Source: an uncultured Blautia sp.
GTDB taxonomy: Bacteria; Bacillota; Clostridia; Lachnospirales; Lachnospiraceae
Assembly (NCBI GenBank): GCA_945864225.1
Contig: CAMBAL010000020.1
Location: 1 to 38,007 of the forward strand
DNA length: 38,007 nucleotides
Direction: 5' to 3'
This document shows positions 14,811 through 22,883 of the stretch, in pieces; position 1 is the stretch's first letter, and the number at the start of each line of letters is the position of its first letter. The notes below the pieces were generated by a model that worked only from the letters and a program-made list of their open reading frames with translations, did not search any database and was not told where the DNA came from. A program made the translations under genes and the position numbers.

Positions 14811-16475
14811 TCATTGAATTGCTCTGAGATGATCTACAAATATTTTGCGGATTCCCGGATATTCGCCAAGACCCTTGATGACTGTTTCTGTGGAAAAACC
14901 GGCTGCTTTGAACTGGCTGTACCAGGACTGTGGATCATCTCCAGCCATATCATTCTTTGCGTGGTCTCCTGCCACGATCATGAAAGGAGCAAGAATCACT
15001 TTCTTTGGCTGATAGTTTCGAACCATTTTCATCAGAGTTTCCATAGAAGGATAGGCCTCTACGGTTCCAAGAAAAATATTGGGATATCCTTTGTCTTTAA
15101 AGGTATAATCCAGTGCTGCATAAATCGCGTTGGCATAATGCGTGGTTCCGTGTCCCATAAGAACCAGTGCTTCGTCTGACTTCAGATCTGAAAATTCTTC
15201 TGCAACTGCACGGATTACGTCAAGATTGTCCTGTTCTGTAGTAAGCAGAGGATCCCCAAATGAAATGGAATGGAAATCATCGCGATAGGCGAGAGCATCT
15301 TCTTTCATCAGATCATTTTCGATACCATTGATCACGTGGGTAGGCTGGATCAGAATGTCGGTGATTCCGTCTGCGCGCATCTGTTCCATGGCTTCTTTGA
15401 CAGTATTCACATGAATATTATCCCGGCTTTTCAGTTTGCGGATGATCATTTTACTGGTCCATGCACGGTAGAGTGCATAATCCGGAAATGCAGCCTGAAT
15501 ATCCTGTTCAATGGCATCAATGGTTACCTTTCTTGTATCCTCATGGCTTGTCCCGAAACTGACTGCCAGAATGGCCTTTTTGGCGTTTGTTGACATGGTA
15601 TTTTTTCCTCCGTAACATGGGTTTAGATGAATATCGGAAATATATTTTTCCAGTGTTTTTAAATTTCTGGGGAGCGGAAGTGAGGTTTTCAGAATCTGTT
15701 TCTGGCAGAGACTTTCGAAAAGCTCCAGAACCACCGGCGGCTCCAGATTCGTCTGTTTCAGTGCGGCGCGGTTGGAAAATACCTGCTCCGGTGTTCCGTG
15801 TATCAGAACTTTTCCCTCGTGAAACAGTACCACTTCGTCAGCCCATTCATAAGCGTAATTGACATCATGGGTGGCCATCATCACAGTAATTCCCTGTTCA
15901 GTCATCCGATTGACAATCTGATTTACCATGGTGGTATGTCTGGGATCCAGTGCAGCAGAAGGCTCGTCCAGAATAATGATATCCGGATGCATCACCAGGA
16001 TATCCGCAATGGAAACCTGTTTTTTCTGACCGCCGCTTAAGGCATGAGTAGGCTTGTGCCGGAAGGGTGTGATCTCCAGCGTATCGATGACTTCTTCCAC
16101 TTCCTGTCGGGCCTGTTCCTGTGGCACGCCGAGGTTCAGGATACCGAAAGAAATCTCCTGATAAACACTGGCAGAAAAAAGCTGATTGTCAGGATCCTGA
16201 AAAACGATTCCGATTTTACTTCGCAATTCCAGAAGATCTTTTTTGGAATAGGAGTATTCTTTTCCTTTGTAATAAAGTTTTCCTGACTGCGGGCGGCAGA
16301 TACCGGTGCAGCAGAGGAAAAAAGTGGATTTTCCGCTTCCGTTGGCACCCATAAAAGCAATTTTCTTTTTGCGGCGGATCTCCAGGGAAAGTCCGTTGAG
16401 AGAATGGGATGCATCGTCATCATAGGAAAAATACAGATTTTCTGCTTTCAGGATAACGTCGTCGTGTGTGTTCAT
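14811..16475 (-). CDS. cbiO-cbiK: CbiO-CbiK fused frame: cobalt ABC ATPase plus sirohydrochlorin cobaltochelatase
   Basis: One frame of 554 residues. Residues 1-293 are CbiO, the ATPase of the energy-coupling-factor cobalt importer: Walker A GANGSGKS (43-50), LSGGQ (146-150), Walker B IIILDEP, and the H-loop in MATHD. Residues 294-554 are CbiK, the anaerobic cobaltochelatase of early B12 synthesis: numbered from its own Met, His149 (MGHGTTH), Glu180 and His212 (DHAKNDMAGDD) correspond to the active-site residues of Salmonella CbiK. Each half has full normal length. No stop codon separates them, yet GGAGG at 15607-15611 precedes the cbiK ATG at 15596. The ATG at 16475 overlaps the cbiQ stop (ATGA) and has GGAGG at spacer 11; the ATG at 16493 overlaps that site. 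The product may be a fusion, a separate CbiK, or both. Confidence 0.88.
   Translation of the reverse strand: MNTHDDVILKAENLYFSYDDDASHSLNGLSLEIRRKKKIAFMGANGSGKSTFFLCCTGICRPQSGKLYYKGKEYSYSKKDLLELRSKIGIVFQDPDNQLFSASVYQEISFGILNLGVPQEQARQEVEEVIDTLEITPFRHKPTHALSGGQKKQVSIADILVMHPDIIILDEPSAALDPRHTTMVNQIVNRMTEQGITVMMATHDVNYAYEWADEVVLFHEGKVLIHGTPEQVFSNRAALKQTNLEPPVVLELFESLCQKQILKTSLPLPRNLKTLEKYISDIHLNPCYGGKNTMSTNAKKAILAVSFGTSHEDTRKVTIDAIEQDIQAAFPDYALYRAWTSKMIIRKLKSRDNIHVNTVKEAMEQMRADGITDILIQPTHVINGIENDLMKEDALAYRDDFHSISFGDPLLTTEQDNLDVIRAVAEEFSDLKSDEALVLMGHGTTHYANAIYAALDYTFKDKGYPNIFLGTVEAYPSMETLMKMVRNYQPKKVILAPFMIVAGDHAKNDMAGDDPQSWYSQFKAAGFSTETVIKGLGEYPGIRKIFVDHLRAIQ
15597..15612 (-). promoter_or_regulatory. 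Internal ribosome-binding site for cbiK
   Basis: GGAGG with a 10-nt spacer precedes an ATG at 15596-15594 inside the cbiO-cbiK frame. It would start a 261-residue CbiK of normal size, so independent translation is likely. Confidence 0.65.
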
Positions 16476-17248
16476 ATAAAAAATTTCCTCCATAGGGCAA
16501 ATAAAAACAAAGCCGTGTCAAATAAGATAATTGCCGCAACGATTTTTTTTCTGGGCGGACGGCTTTCTGACAGAACACGGATCGTTCCGTCATAACATCT
16601 GGCTTCCATGGCATCATACAATTTATTGGAGCGCTGTACTGCCCGGATCATCAGTGCAGAACCCAGCATTCCGAAAGACCGGATGGATGTTTTGTAGTCC
16701 CTGTTTCCGAGACGGCAGTTCTGTGAAGTAGTGAGTGCAGAAGCTGTGTCAAGCAGAACAAAGATGAAACGGTAGATCAGAAGCATCAGTTCAATCAGAA
16801 GTTTCGGACAGTGGAGTTTCCTTAAGACTTCCAGAATGTCAGGCATTGGTGTGGTAAAAGAAAGAAAGTACAGACAGGAAACGGAAGCCAGAGCTGTAAG
16901 AATCAGCTGAATGCCATAAAGCAGGGAATGCATATTTGTGGTGAAATACCAGCTGCCAAGAGGAACTGCAAACAGATCCATGGGGCTTCGCCGGATATGG
17001 AACATGACAGCGGCTGTACTGAGCAGCATAAATGCCAGAGGTACGGTCATATAGTGAAGGTATCTGGAAAAGGGAACGCTTCCCTTCCAGACGGTAAGAA
17101 TTCCCATAACCGGCAGTACGATACAGGCTACTGCAATAGAACGGCTGGCAACACAGATACAGAGTGTGGCTATGGAGAAAGCAAATTTTTCTCCGGCATT
17201 TTCATACTGGAGACCGGAACGGTAGCAGAGTTTATCGATTGTGATCAT
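16472..17248 (-). CDS. cbiQ: CbiQ, transmembrane T-component of the cobalt ECF transporter
   Basis: The 258-residue protein has several hydrophobic segments (SIATLCICVASRSIAVACIVL, FMLLSTAAVMF, LILTALASVSCLYFL) and the cytoplasmic coupling helices expected of EcfT/CbiQ proteins: the first near LEVLRKLHCPKLLIELMLLIYRF and the Ala-Arg-Gly-like segment replaced here by AMEARCYDG. It links CbiO to the CbiMN core in the membrane. Its start overlaps the cbiN stop by 4 bp, and its stop overlaps the cbiO start by 4 bp, so translation is tightly coupled. Confidence 0.88.
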   Translation of the reverse strand: MITIDKLCYRSGLQYENAGEKFAFSIATLCICVASRSIAVACIVLPVMGILTVWKGSVPFSRYLHYMTVPLAFMLLSTAAVMFHIRRSPMDLFAVPLGSWYFTTNMHSLLYGIQLILTALASVSCLYFLSFTTPMPDILEVLRKLHCPKLLIELMLLIYRFIFVLLDTASALTTSQNCRLGNRDYKTSIRSFGMLGSALMIRAVQRSNKLYDAMEARCYDGTIRVLSESRPPRKKIVAAIILFDTALFLFALWRKFFI

Positions 17249-17565
17249 GATTCGCTCCCATTCGGATTATCATCTTTCATCCATTTCTTCCGTTCTACAA
17301 AGCGCCCCATGAAAAAGGCAATGATTCCAACACCGATTCCCGTCTGGATGCAGAAGAAGAGACTTTCCACTTCCCCCGGAAGTTCTCTTCCCAGAAGCTT
17401 TTCCAGAACAGGGGCAGCCCATGGTTCATAGGAAGAATCGACTTCTTCTACAACCGTGCTGCCGGCATCGTCCGAACCGCCGAAATCGGCATCTTTTAAT
17501 ACAAATAAAGGAACAAGTGCAATCAGAAAAACAGCAATGACAGCAATGAAAACAGTTTTTTTCAT
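17245..17565 (-). CDS. cbiN: CbiN, small membrane subunit of the cobalt transporter
   Basis: The 106-residue protein has two transmembrane segments (MKKTVFIAVIAVFLIALVPL and FFCIQTGIGVGIIAFFMG) around an extracytoplasmic loop that contains SSYEPWAAP, a typical CbiN feature. CbiN helps load cobalt into CbiM. The ATG at 17565 starts 1 bp after the cbiM stop, and its ribosome-binding site (AAGGAGAA) lies in the last codons of cbiM. A longer frame beginning at 17637 would overlap cbiM and is rejected. Confidence 0.88.
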   Translation of the reverse strand: MKKTVFIAVIAVFLIALVPLFVLKDADFGGSDDAGSTVVEEVDSSYEPWAAPVLEKLLGRELPGEVESLFFCIQTGIGVGIIAFFMGRFVERKKWMKDDNPNGSES

Positions 17566-17566
17566 A

Positions 17567-18313
17567 TTATTGATTCTCCTTAAAATATCCGACAGCCCTA
17601 AGCTCCGGTCTGGCATAGGATTCCAGTCCCATAACAATTACCATGGTAATGATTCCTTCGATTACTGCAAGAGGAATCTGGGTAGGTGCAAAAACAAGCA
17701 TAAATTTGCCCAAGGCAGCACCAAAGGTAGTATCTGTGTTGTGGGCAAGAGCCAGCTGGAAAGCGGTGATGCAATAGGTGAAAAGATCCCCGATGGCTGC
17801 AGCAAGAAAGACCGTTACTTTCCGGTTGAGCCGCGCTTTTTTGCAGAGAAGATAAATGCCGTAGGAGACAAAAGGACCTGCAATAGCCATGGAAAACGTG
17901 TTGGCACCGATGGTGGTCAGTCCGCCGTGAGCCAAAAGGATTGCCTGGAACAGCAATACGATCAGCCCAAGGATGGAAACAGCGGAAGGTCCGAAAAGAA
18001 TCGCACCAAGCCCGGTTCCTGTCATATGTGAGCAGCTTCCTGTCACAGAAGGAATCTTCAGTGAGGAAATCACAAAGATGAAGGCACCGGACATAGCAAG
18101 CAGAGTGATCAGATTCCGGTATTCATCCAATGTTTTTTTGATGGAAAGAAATCCTGCAAAAAGAAACGGGATGCATAATGTGCCCCATGCGATGCAGTAT
18201 CCTGCCGGAAGATAACCTTCCATAATGTGCATGGCGTTAGCTGTCCGGACGATTCCGAAAGAGAGGGACAGGATGCACAGAACAATCAGCAGTTGTTTTT
18301 GACGTTTATTCAT
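17567..18313 (-). CDS. cbiM: CbiM, substrate-specific component of the cobalt transporter
   Basis: The 248-residue membrane protein starts with a signal sequence that ends just before MHIMEGYLP, the invariant mature N-terminus of CbiM/NikM proteins, where the Met-His pair helps coordinate Co2+ or Ni2+. Further family marks are GSCSHMTGTGLGAILFGP and AHGGLTTIGANTFSMAIAGPF. It forms the metal path of the CbiMNQO importer. It is the first gene of the operon. The start at 18313 follows AAGGGAG. Expression is predicted to be repressed by cobalamin through the riboswitch and terminator upstream. Confidence 0.93.
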   Translation of the reverse strand: MNKRQKQLLIVLCILSLSFGIVRTANAMHIMEGYLPAGYCIAWGTLCIPFLFAGFLSIKKTLDEYRNLITLLAMSGAFIFVISSLKIPSVTGSCSHMTGTGLGAILFGPSAVSILGLIVLLFQAILLAHGGLTTIGANTFSMAIAGPFVSYGIYLLCKKARLNRKVTVFLAAAIGDLFTYCITAFQLALAHNTDTTFGAALGKFMLVFAPTQIPLAVIEGIITMVIVMGLESYARPELRAVGYFKENQ

Positions 18314-18332
18314 AGAAACTCCCTTCTGATGG

Positions 18333-18370
18333 CAAAAAAAATGCCTGCAGGGTTCTGGATCCCGACAGGC
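18333..18370 (-). terminator. Riboswitch-controlled terminator upstream of cbiM
   Basis: On the minus strand GCCTGTCGGG pairs with CCCTGCAGGC (two imperfect pairs) and is followed by eight T. It sits between the cobalamin aptamer and cbiM, so it is the likely expression platform. Confidence 0.8.
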
Positions 18371-18439
18371 TGCTAAAAGAACAGATACGGAATTTGTGAA
18401 TATGATTCAGAAGAAAGATATCATAAGCCAATCTGTTCT

Positions 18440-18625
18440 CACACAAGGCCATCGTTCGTAACCTGTGTAAATTCTGTATACAGGGCAGGTTTTCTGACTC
18501 GGGCATCCATGCTGCAGTCAGCCTTCCCGGATGATTCCAGTGGCATTGCAGACTGCGGCTCTTCCCATACAGCGGCGTGACCGTGTAAGCATTTCACTTA
18601 CTTCCCTTTTGCAGTTCCCTGTACG
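18440..18625 (-). promoter_or_regulatory. Cobalamin (B12) riboswitch
   Basis: Read on the minus strand it begins near ACAGGGAACTGC, contains the B12-box-like GCCACTGG (plus-strand 18537-18544), GGGAAGGC and the 3' conserved GATGCCCGAGTCAG followed by ACCTGCC. These are the hallmarks of the cobalamin riboswitch aptamer. It precedes a terminator and the cbiMNQOK operon. Boundaries are approximate. Confidence 0.92.
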
Positions 18626-18642
18626 TTTATTTTTCTTCATTA

Positions 18643-18670
18643 ATAGTAACATATTTTGATGTTTTGTCAA
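18643..18670 (-). promoter_or_regulatory. Promoter of the cobalt operon
   Basis: On the minus strand TTGACA, 16-nt spacer, TACTAT, placing the transcript start just before the riboswitch. The 536-bp gap between cbiM and the DnaJ-like gene holds this promoter, the riboswitch and the terminator. Confidence 0.65.
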
Positions 18671-18849
18671 TTCTCTTCCATAAATGAAATCAACAAATTC
18701 TCTGCTGTAAAAAGTAAAAATCCTATTAAAAAACTATGGATTTTGTGGTATTGTATAGGTAAAGCAAATACCCTCAGGGGAAACAACAGACTGGAACGGC
18801 TGCATCTGATGTGCATTGGTGTGATTCATCAGGGAAAAGGAGGAATTGC

Positions 18850-19785
18850 ATGAAGAGTTATTATGATATACTGGGCGTGGGAAGAGATGCTTCGCAGGCT
18901 GAGATCAAAGCTGCCTTCCGAAAACTTGCAAAGAAATATCATCCGGATTCTTCTTCCGGAGCAGAGGAAGATAAGGAGCGTTTTCAGGAAATACAGGAAG
19001 CTTATGCAGTATTGTCAGATCCGGAAAAAAGAAAAATGTATCATTATTACGGGCATGAAACTTATCGGAAGAGTTATTATGCGCAGCATTCGTCCGTACA
19101 TGAAGACGAAGAGGGAAGTCAGGCGAAAGAGGGACACTGCGGGGCATGTGCGCAGGGCCGCAAACCTTCCGAGGAAGAAGGCCCGCCTCCTCAGTCTGTA
19201 AGAATTGCCGTATGGCTGGAACTGGAGGAAACTTTGCAGACGGTGGTCAAAGATGCCTACTACACAGAACAGATTCCGAATCAGGATCAGACATCCAGGC
19301 TGAAATATACAGAAAAAAACTGGAAACTTCAGGTAAAGATTCCGGAAGGTTCCTATGATCATCAGTTTTTCATTCTGGAGGATATTCTGTGCAGCGGCAG
19401 TGAATTCCTTGAGGAACAGAAAATAAGAAATCCCAATAAACTGTATGTAATCGTTGTGCTGCTGCGTGACAAGCCGGGAATTATCCGGCAGGGGTATCAC
19501 CTGTATATGGACTGCACAGTGGATTATCATACACTGGTACTTGGCGGAACTGTCAAAATTCCTGTTCTCGATGGAGAAGTTCTTTTTGAGATTCCTGCAG
19601 GAACCACACCGGAAAAGAAACTCAGACTGGTGAATCAGGGCCTGATCCGGCCGAAGAAGATGGGCGGACGGGGAGATCTGTATGTGTCGCTTCATATTCG
19701 GATCCCTGTAGAATTGACGATACCTCAGCTTTCTGCCATGCTGAAACTGCGTGATGCAATAGAGGCGGAAGACGGGATACGGTAA
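18850..19785 (+). CDS. DnaJ/CbpA-like co-chaperone without zinc fingers
   Basis: The 311-residue protein has a J domain at residues 3-68 with HPD at 31-33. A charged linker contains only one CxxC (CGAC), not the four CxxCxGxG repeats of true DnaJ. The C-terminal part resembles DnaJ substrate-binding domains: VKIPVLDGEVLFEIPAGTTPEKKLRLVNQGL and GGRGDLYVSLHIRIP, divided here for description. A central domain (about 120-200) is atypical. It is therefore a type II, CbpA-like J protein that would work with DnaK on selected clients. The ATG at 18850 follows AAAGGAGGAATTGC. It is transcribed away from the cobalt operon; the LysR gene follows 66 bp later and might share its transcript. Confidence 0.85.
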   Translation: MKSYYDILGVGRDASQAEIKAAFRKLAKKYHPDSSSGAEEDKERFQEIQEAYAVLSDPEKRKMYHYYGHETYRKSYYAQHSSVHEDEEGSQAKEGHCGACAQGRKPSEEEGPPPQSVRIAVWLELEETLQTVVKDAYYTEQIPNQDQTSRLKYTEKNWKLQVKIPEGSYDHQFFILEDILCSGSEFLEEQKIRNPNKLYVIVVLLRDKPGIIRQGYHLYMDCTVDYHTLVLGGTVKIPVLDGEVLFEIPAGTTPEKKLRLVNQGLIRPKKMGGRGDLYVSLHIRIPVELTIPQLSAMLKLRDAIEAEDGIR

Positions 19786-19851
19786 GCAAAGCGGTGGTTA
19801 ACAAAGATACAGCACAGCGAATGGTGATGAAAATAGCAGATACATGAGGCA

Positions 19852-20784
19852 GTGAAACAAATGATTGATATAAAACAACTGAAATATTTTGAGGAATGTG
19901 CCAGGACGGAATCCTTCAGCAAAGCTGCGGAAGCATTGTATACGACACAGTCCAGTGTGAGCAAAGTAATCAAATCCATGGAAGATTCTCTGGGAATCCG
20001 TTTGTTTGAGCGGTACACAAGAGGAATCCGTCTGACCAGAGAAGGCGAACATGTCTATCAGTATGCGAAGACAGTGCTTGAAAATCTGGAGAAGATCGAA
20101 TCCTTTCAGGAACAAAAAGAAACCGAAGTGCTTTCTGTTTCCTGTAATCCCAGTTCCTGGTTTGCGGATATGTTTGTGAAATTTTATCAGATGCATCAGA
20201 AAGAAGACATCCATTATCAGATTTATTCTGCAAGCTGCCGGGAAATCGTGGATCGTGTCAGGGAGCGGATGGATGCTATGGGGTTTGTCTATATAATGAA
20301 AAACCAGCTTGCAGCTTTTCAGTATTTTCTTGGCAGAAATTATCTGGAATTCGAAATTCTGAAAACAACAGATATTATGCTGTATCCGGGAGCCGGACAT
20401 TCCTGCCGCAGAGAAGAAGGAGGCCGGGAAGTTTTTGACGGAATGAAACTGATCCAGCGCTTCCCTGACGAATTTTCTCCGGATAATTACTGGGATATTC
20501 TGGATCAGGACCAAAAATCTGCTGCAGATGCGGAAACGGTGATCACGACCAACAGTGATTATATTATGGAAAGAATTCTTCAAGTAAGTGATCTGGTAAA
20601 CATCAGCGGAGGATATCTTTCCGGGAAACCCTGGAGAAAATATACAAAGGATGTTCTGCTGCCCGGTAACGAAAATCAGGTATTGTTCGGCTGTGTGAAG
20701 AGGCAGAATGAGGAATTGTCCAACTGGGCAGAGGTATTTCTTGCTTTTCTGAAGGAAAGATTGCAAGATGGGGAAAACAAATAG
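19852..20784 (+). CDS. LysR-family transcriptional regulator
   Basis: About 310 residues. The N-terminal winged helix-turn-helix is typical of LysR proteins: IKQLKYFEECARTESFSKAAEALYTTQSSVSKVIKSMED.. then GIRLFERYTRGIRLTREGE (residues about 6-66), split here for length. The effector domain (about 95-300) is divergent. The GTG at 19852 has GAGG 5 nt upstream; an ATG at 19861 is the alternative. It lies directly upstream of, and in the same direction as, the Nik/Opp-type transporter, with a terminator between them. It is therefore a plausible regulator of that operon, but neither ligand nor target is shown by the sequence. Confidence 0.86.
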   Translation: MKQMIDIKQLKYFEECARTESFSKAAEALYTTQSSVSKVIKSMEDSLGIRLFERYTRGIRLTREGEHVYQYAKTVLENLEKIESFQEQKETEVLSVSCNPSSWFADMFVKFYQMHQKEDIHYQIYSASCREIVDRVRERMDAMGFVYIMKNQLAAFQYFLGRNYLEFEILKTTDIMLYPGAGHSCRREEGGREVFDGMKLIQRFPDEFSPDNYWDILDQDQKSAADAETVITTNSDYIMERILQVSDLVNISGGYLSGKPWRKYTKDVLLPGNENQVLFGCVKRQNEELSNWAEVFLAFLKERLQDGENK

Positions 20785-20850
20785 GCAGATATTTCTTGTT
20801 TGTGATTTTGAAAACTGATTCAGAATGCGCTCTTTTATAATTGTGAAAAA

Positions 20851-20870
20851 TGGAATGGATATCCATGCCA
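20851..20870. promoter_or_regulatory. Candidate operator palindrome upstream of the ABC operon
   Basis: A 20-bp imperfect palindrome with a perfect core ATGGATATCCAT; 18 of 20 positions are symmetric. An adjacent repeat of AAAATGGAATGG (20846 and 20870) and TGCCA-N8-TGGCA (20866-20883) add to it. It may be a regulator site or part of a transcribed leader. Confidence 0.35.
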
Positions 20871-20880
20871 AAATGGAATG

Positions 20881-20920
20881 GCACGATAACCCCATAGAGG
20901 GGTTGTGGTGCTTTTTCTTT
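20881..20920 (+). terminator. Terminator between LysR gene and ABC operon
   Basis: GCACGATAACCCC pairs with GGGGTTGTGGTGC (one mismatch, one wobble) and is followed by TTTTTCTTT. Confidence 0.8.
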
Positions 20921-21048
20921 ACTGTTAAAATATAAACAATTAGATGAGATAGTACCCCATGTGCATGAAAAAGAAATCGTTCCTGTGAGCAGAGCAAACC
21001 GTAACAGGAAATGACGGGTGCATGGGGAAAGAAATACAGAGGATAATT

Positions 21049-21993
21049 ATGGGGAAATATTTGTTCAAAAGATTGCTGCAGCTGATTCCGGTTTTGCTTG
21101 GGATTACCTTTCTGTCTTTTGCCATGATGAGACTGGCAGGCGGAGATGCAGTGACCTATATGTATGAAAACGCCGGAGCGGCTGTTTCGCAGGAGATTAT
21201 TGATGAAACAAAAGCAGAATACGGACTGGATCAGCCATTTCTGGTGCAGTATATGAAATGGCTTGGCGGTATGCTGACAGGAGATATGGGAGAAAGTTAC
21301 GTATCCCACAGAGATGTTTTTGACATTTTTATTTCAAAACTTCCGGCTACGCTGCTGCTCACGGTTTCGTCTATTCTCCTGACGGTACTGATTGCGCTGC
21401 CGCTTGGGATTCTGTCAGCCGTGAGACAGAACAAATGGATAGATTATCTGATCCGGTTTTTCAGCTTTATCGGAAATTCCATGCCGAATTTTTTTGCCGC
21501 GCTTGTACTGATGTATTTTTTGTCAGTTCGCTGGAATCTGCTTCCTGTGGTCACGACCGATGATATGGCAAAGAGCCTGATTCTTCCGACACTGACCTTG
21601 GCGGTTTCTATGGTTTCCAAATATACCAGGCAGATCAGGGCAACGGTTCTGGAAGAACTGGACAAGGATTATGTGACCGGAGCCAGGGCAAGAGGAGTCA
21701 GGGGAAGTGTGATTATCTGGAAAAGTGTAATGAAGTCATCCATGCTGACGATTATTACACTTCTTGCGCTTTCTATTGGAAATCTGCTGGGTGGAACTGC
21801 CATTGTAGAAAATATTTTTATGTGGGACGGCGTTGGAAAGATGGCGGTAGATGCCATAAATATGCGGGACTATCCTGTGATCCAGGCATATGTTGAATGG
21901 ATGGCGATCATTTATGTACTGGTGAATCTGGTGACAGATATGATTTATCATTATCTGGATCCCCGTGTACGGCTGAGAGGTGAAAGCGCATGA
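21049..21993 (+). CDS. ABC transporter permease 1, NikB/OppB/DppB type
   Basis: The 314-residue membrane protein opens with YLFKRLLQLIPVLLGITFLSF, the usual first helix of this permease family, and has about six transmembrane segments. The ATPase-docking EAA-like loop reads DYVTGARARGVRGS near residues 205-218. Length equals that of E. coli NikB. An ATG at 21022 exists, but GAGGAT directly before the ATG at 21049 makes the latter the better start. It pairs with the next permease, whose start overlaps its stop (ATGA). Substrate: nickel, another metal complex, or a peptide. Confidence 0.88.
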   Translation: MGKYLFKRLLQLIPVLLGITFLSFAMMRLAGGDAVTYMYENAGAAVSQEIIDETKAEYGLDQPFLVQYMKWLGGMLTGDMGESYVSHRDVFDIFISKLPATLLLTVSSILLTVLIALPLGILSAVRQNKWIDYLIRFFSFIGNSMPNFFAALVLMYFLSVRWNLLPVVTTDDMAKSLILPTLTLAVSMVSKYTRQIRATVLEELDKDYVTGARARGVRGSVIIWKSVMKSSMLTIITLLALSIGNLLGGTAIVENIFMWDGVGKMAVDAINMRDYPVIQAYVEWMAIIYVLVNLVTDMIYHYLDPRVRLRGESA

Positions 21994-22862
21994 ATAAAGA
22001 GAAAAAAGTGACGATTCGCAGGCAAAAGCTCAGAAATAATCATATCAGAGGAAAATTACTGTTTTTTCTTGCGCTGGCGGTGCTGCTTCTGATGATTGCC
22101 GCGTTTGCTGAACGTCTTTGTCCCTATGATCCCTATGCGCAGAATCTGCTGGAAGCACAGCAGCCTCCCGGTATTTCTCATCCGCTGGGGACAGACCGCT
22201 ATGGGCGTGATATGCTCTCGCGGGTGATCATCGGAAGTACTGCCAGTATTTATGCAGCCCTTCTTCTGGTTGCCATCATTACTGTGGCGGGAACTGCTGT
22301 AGGAATGGTCTGTGGATGGTTCGGAGGAAAAGTGGATGCGCTTCTGATGCGTATTTCAGATATTTTCCTGGCATTTCCCGGTCTGGTATTTGCGTTGGCG
22401 GTTGCCGGAGTTCTGGGCGGCGGTGTGCAGAATGCCATGATTGCTCTGGGTGTGATCAGCTGGCCGAAATTTGCCCGGCTTGCCAGAAGTCTGACACTTG
22501 CACAGAAAGAATCGGATTATCTGATGGCAGCCAGGCTTGCCGGAAGCAGCACCCCGAAACTTCTGATCAGACATATCCTTCCCAATATTGCGGGACCGAT
22601 TCTGGTTACGTCGGTACTGGATATTGGAACCATGATCATGGAACTTGCCGGACTTTCCTTTCTGGGACTGGGAGTCAAGCCTCCGATGGCAGAATGGGGA
22701 AGTATGATCAGCGATGGACGGGTGATGCTTCAGACCGCACCATGGATGGTCCTTGCCCCCGGAGGTGCAATTTTTATTGCTGTTATGATTTTTAACCTGC
22801 TTGGTGACGCCATTCGTGATTACATGGATCCAAAGCAGAGAAACAGAGAACAATGCGAATAA
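21990..22862 (+). CDS. ABC transporter permease 2, NikC/OppC/DppC type
   Basis: The 290-residue protein begins with a basic cytoplasmic segment and a first transmembrane helix (LLFFLALAVLLLMIAAFAE). HPLGTDRYGRDMLSRVIIG is the family signature of NikC/DppC/OppC proteins, and SDYLMAARLAGSS is the EAA-like docking loop. GLSFLGLGVKPPMAEWGSMI near residue 225 is also typical. It forms a heterodimeric channel with the preceding permease. Its start overlaps the previous stop by 4 bp, and the binding protein follows after 21 bp, so all five genes are probably one operon. Confidence 0.88.
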   Translation: MNKEKKVTIRRQKLRNNHIRGKLLFFLALAVLLLMIAAFAERLCPYDPYAQNLLEAQQPPGISHPLGTDRYGRDMLSRVIIGSTASIYAALLLVAIITVAGTAVGMVCGWFGGKVDALLMRISDIFLAFPGLVFALAVAGVLGGGVQNAMIALGVISWPKFARLARSLTLAQKESDYLMAARLAGSSTPKLLIRHILPNIAGPILVTSVLDIGTMIMELAGLSFLGLGVKPPMAEWGSMISDGRVMLQTAPWMVLAPGGAIFIAVMIFNLLGDAIRDYMDPKQRNREQCE

Positions 22863-22883
22863 AAGAAAAGGAGAAACCAGACG

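Noticed and set aside
14811-16475. Frameshift pseudogene in cbiO or cbiK
   Set aside because: Both halves are full length with all active-site motifs in the same frame; only the separating stop is missing.
17245-17637. 130-residue version of CbiN
   Set aside because: The extra 24 residues overlap cbiM; the ribosome-binding site and family start point to 17565.
19798-21309. 503-residue frame on the minus strand
   Set aside because: It runs across the LysR gene, an intergenic terminator and the start of a permease gene; antisense shadow.
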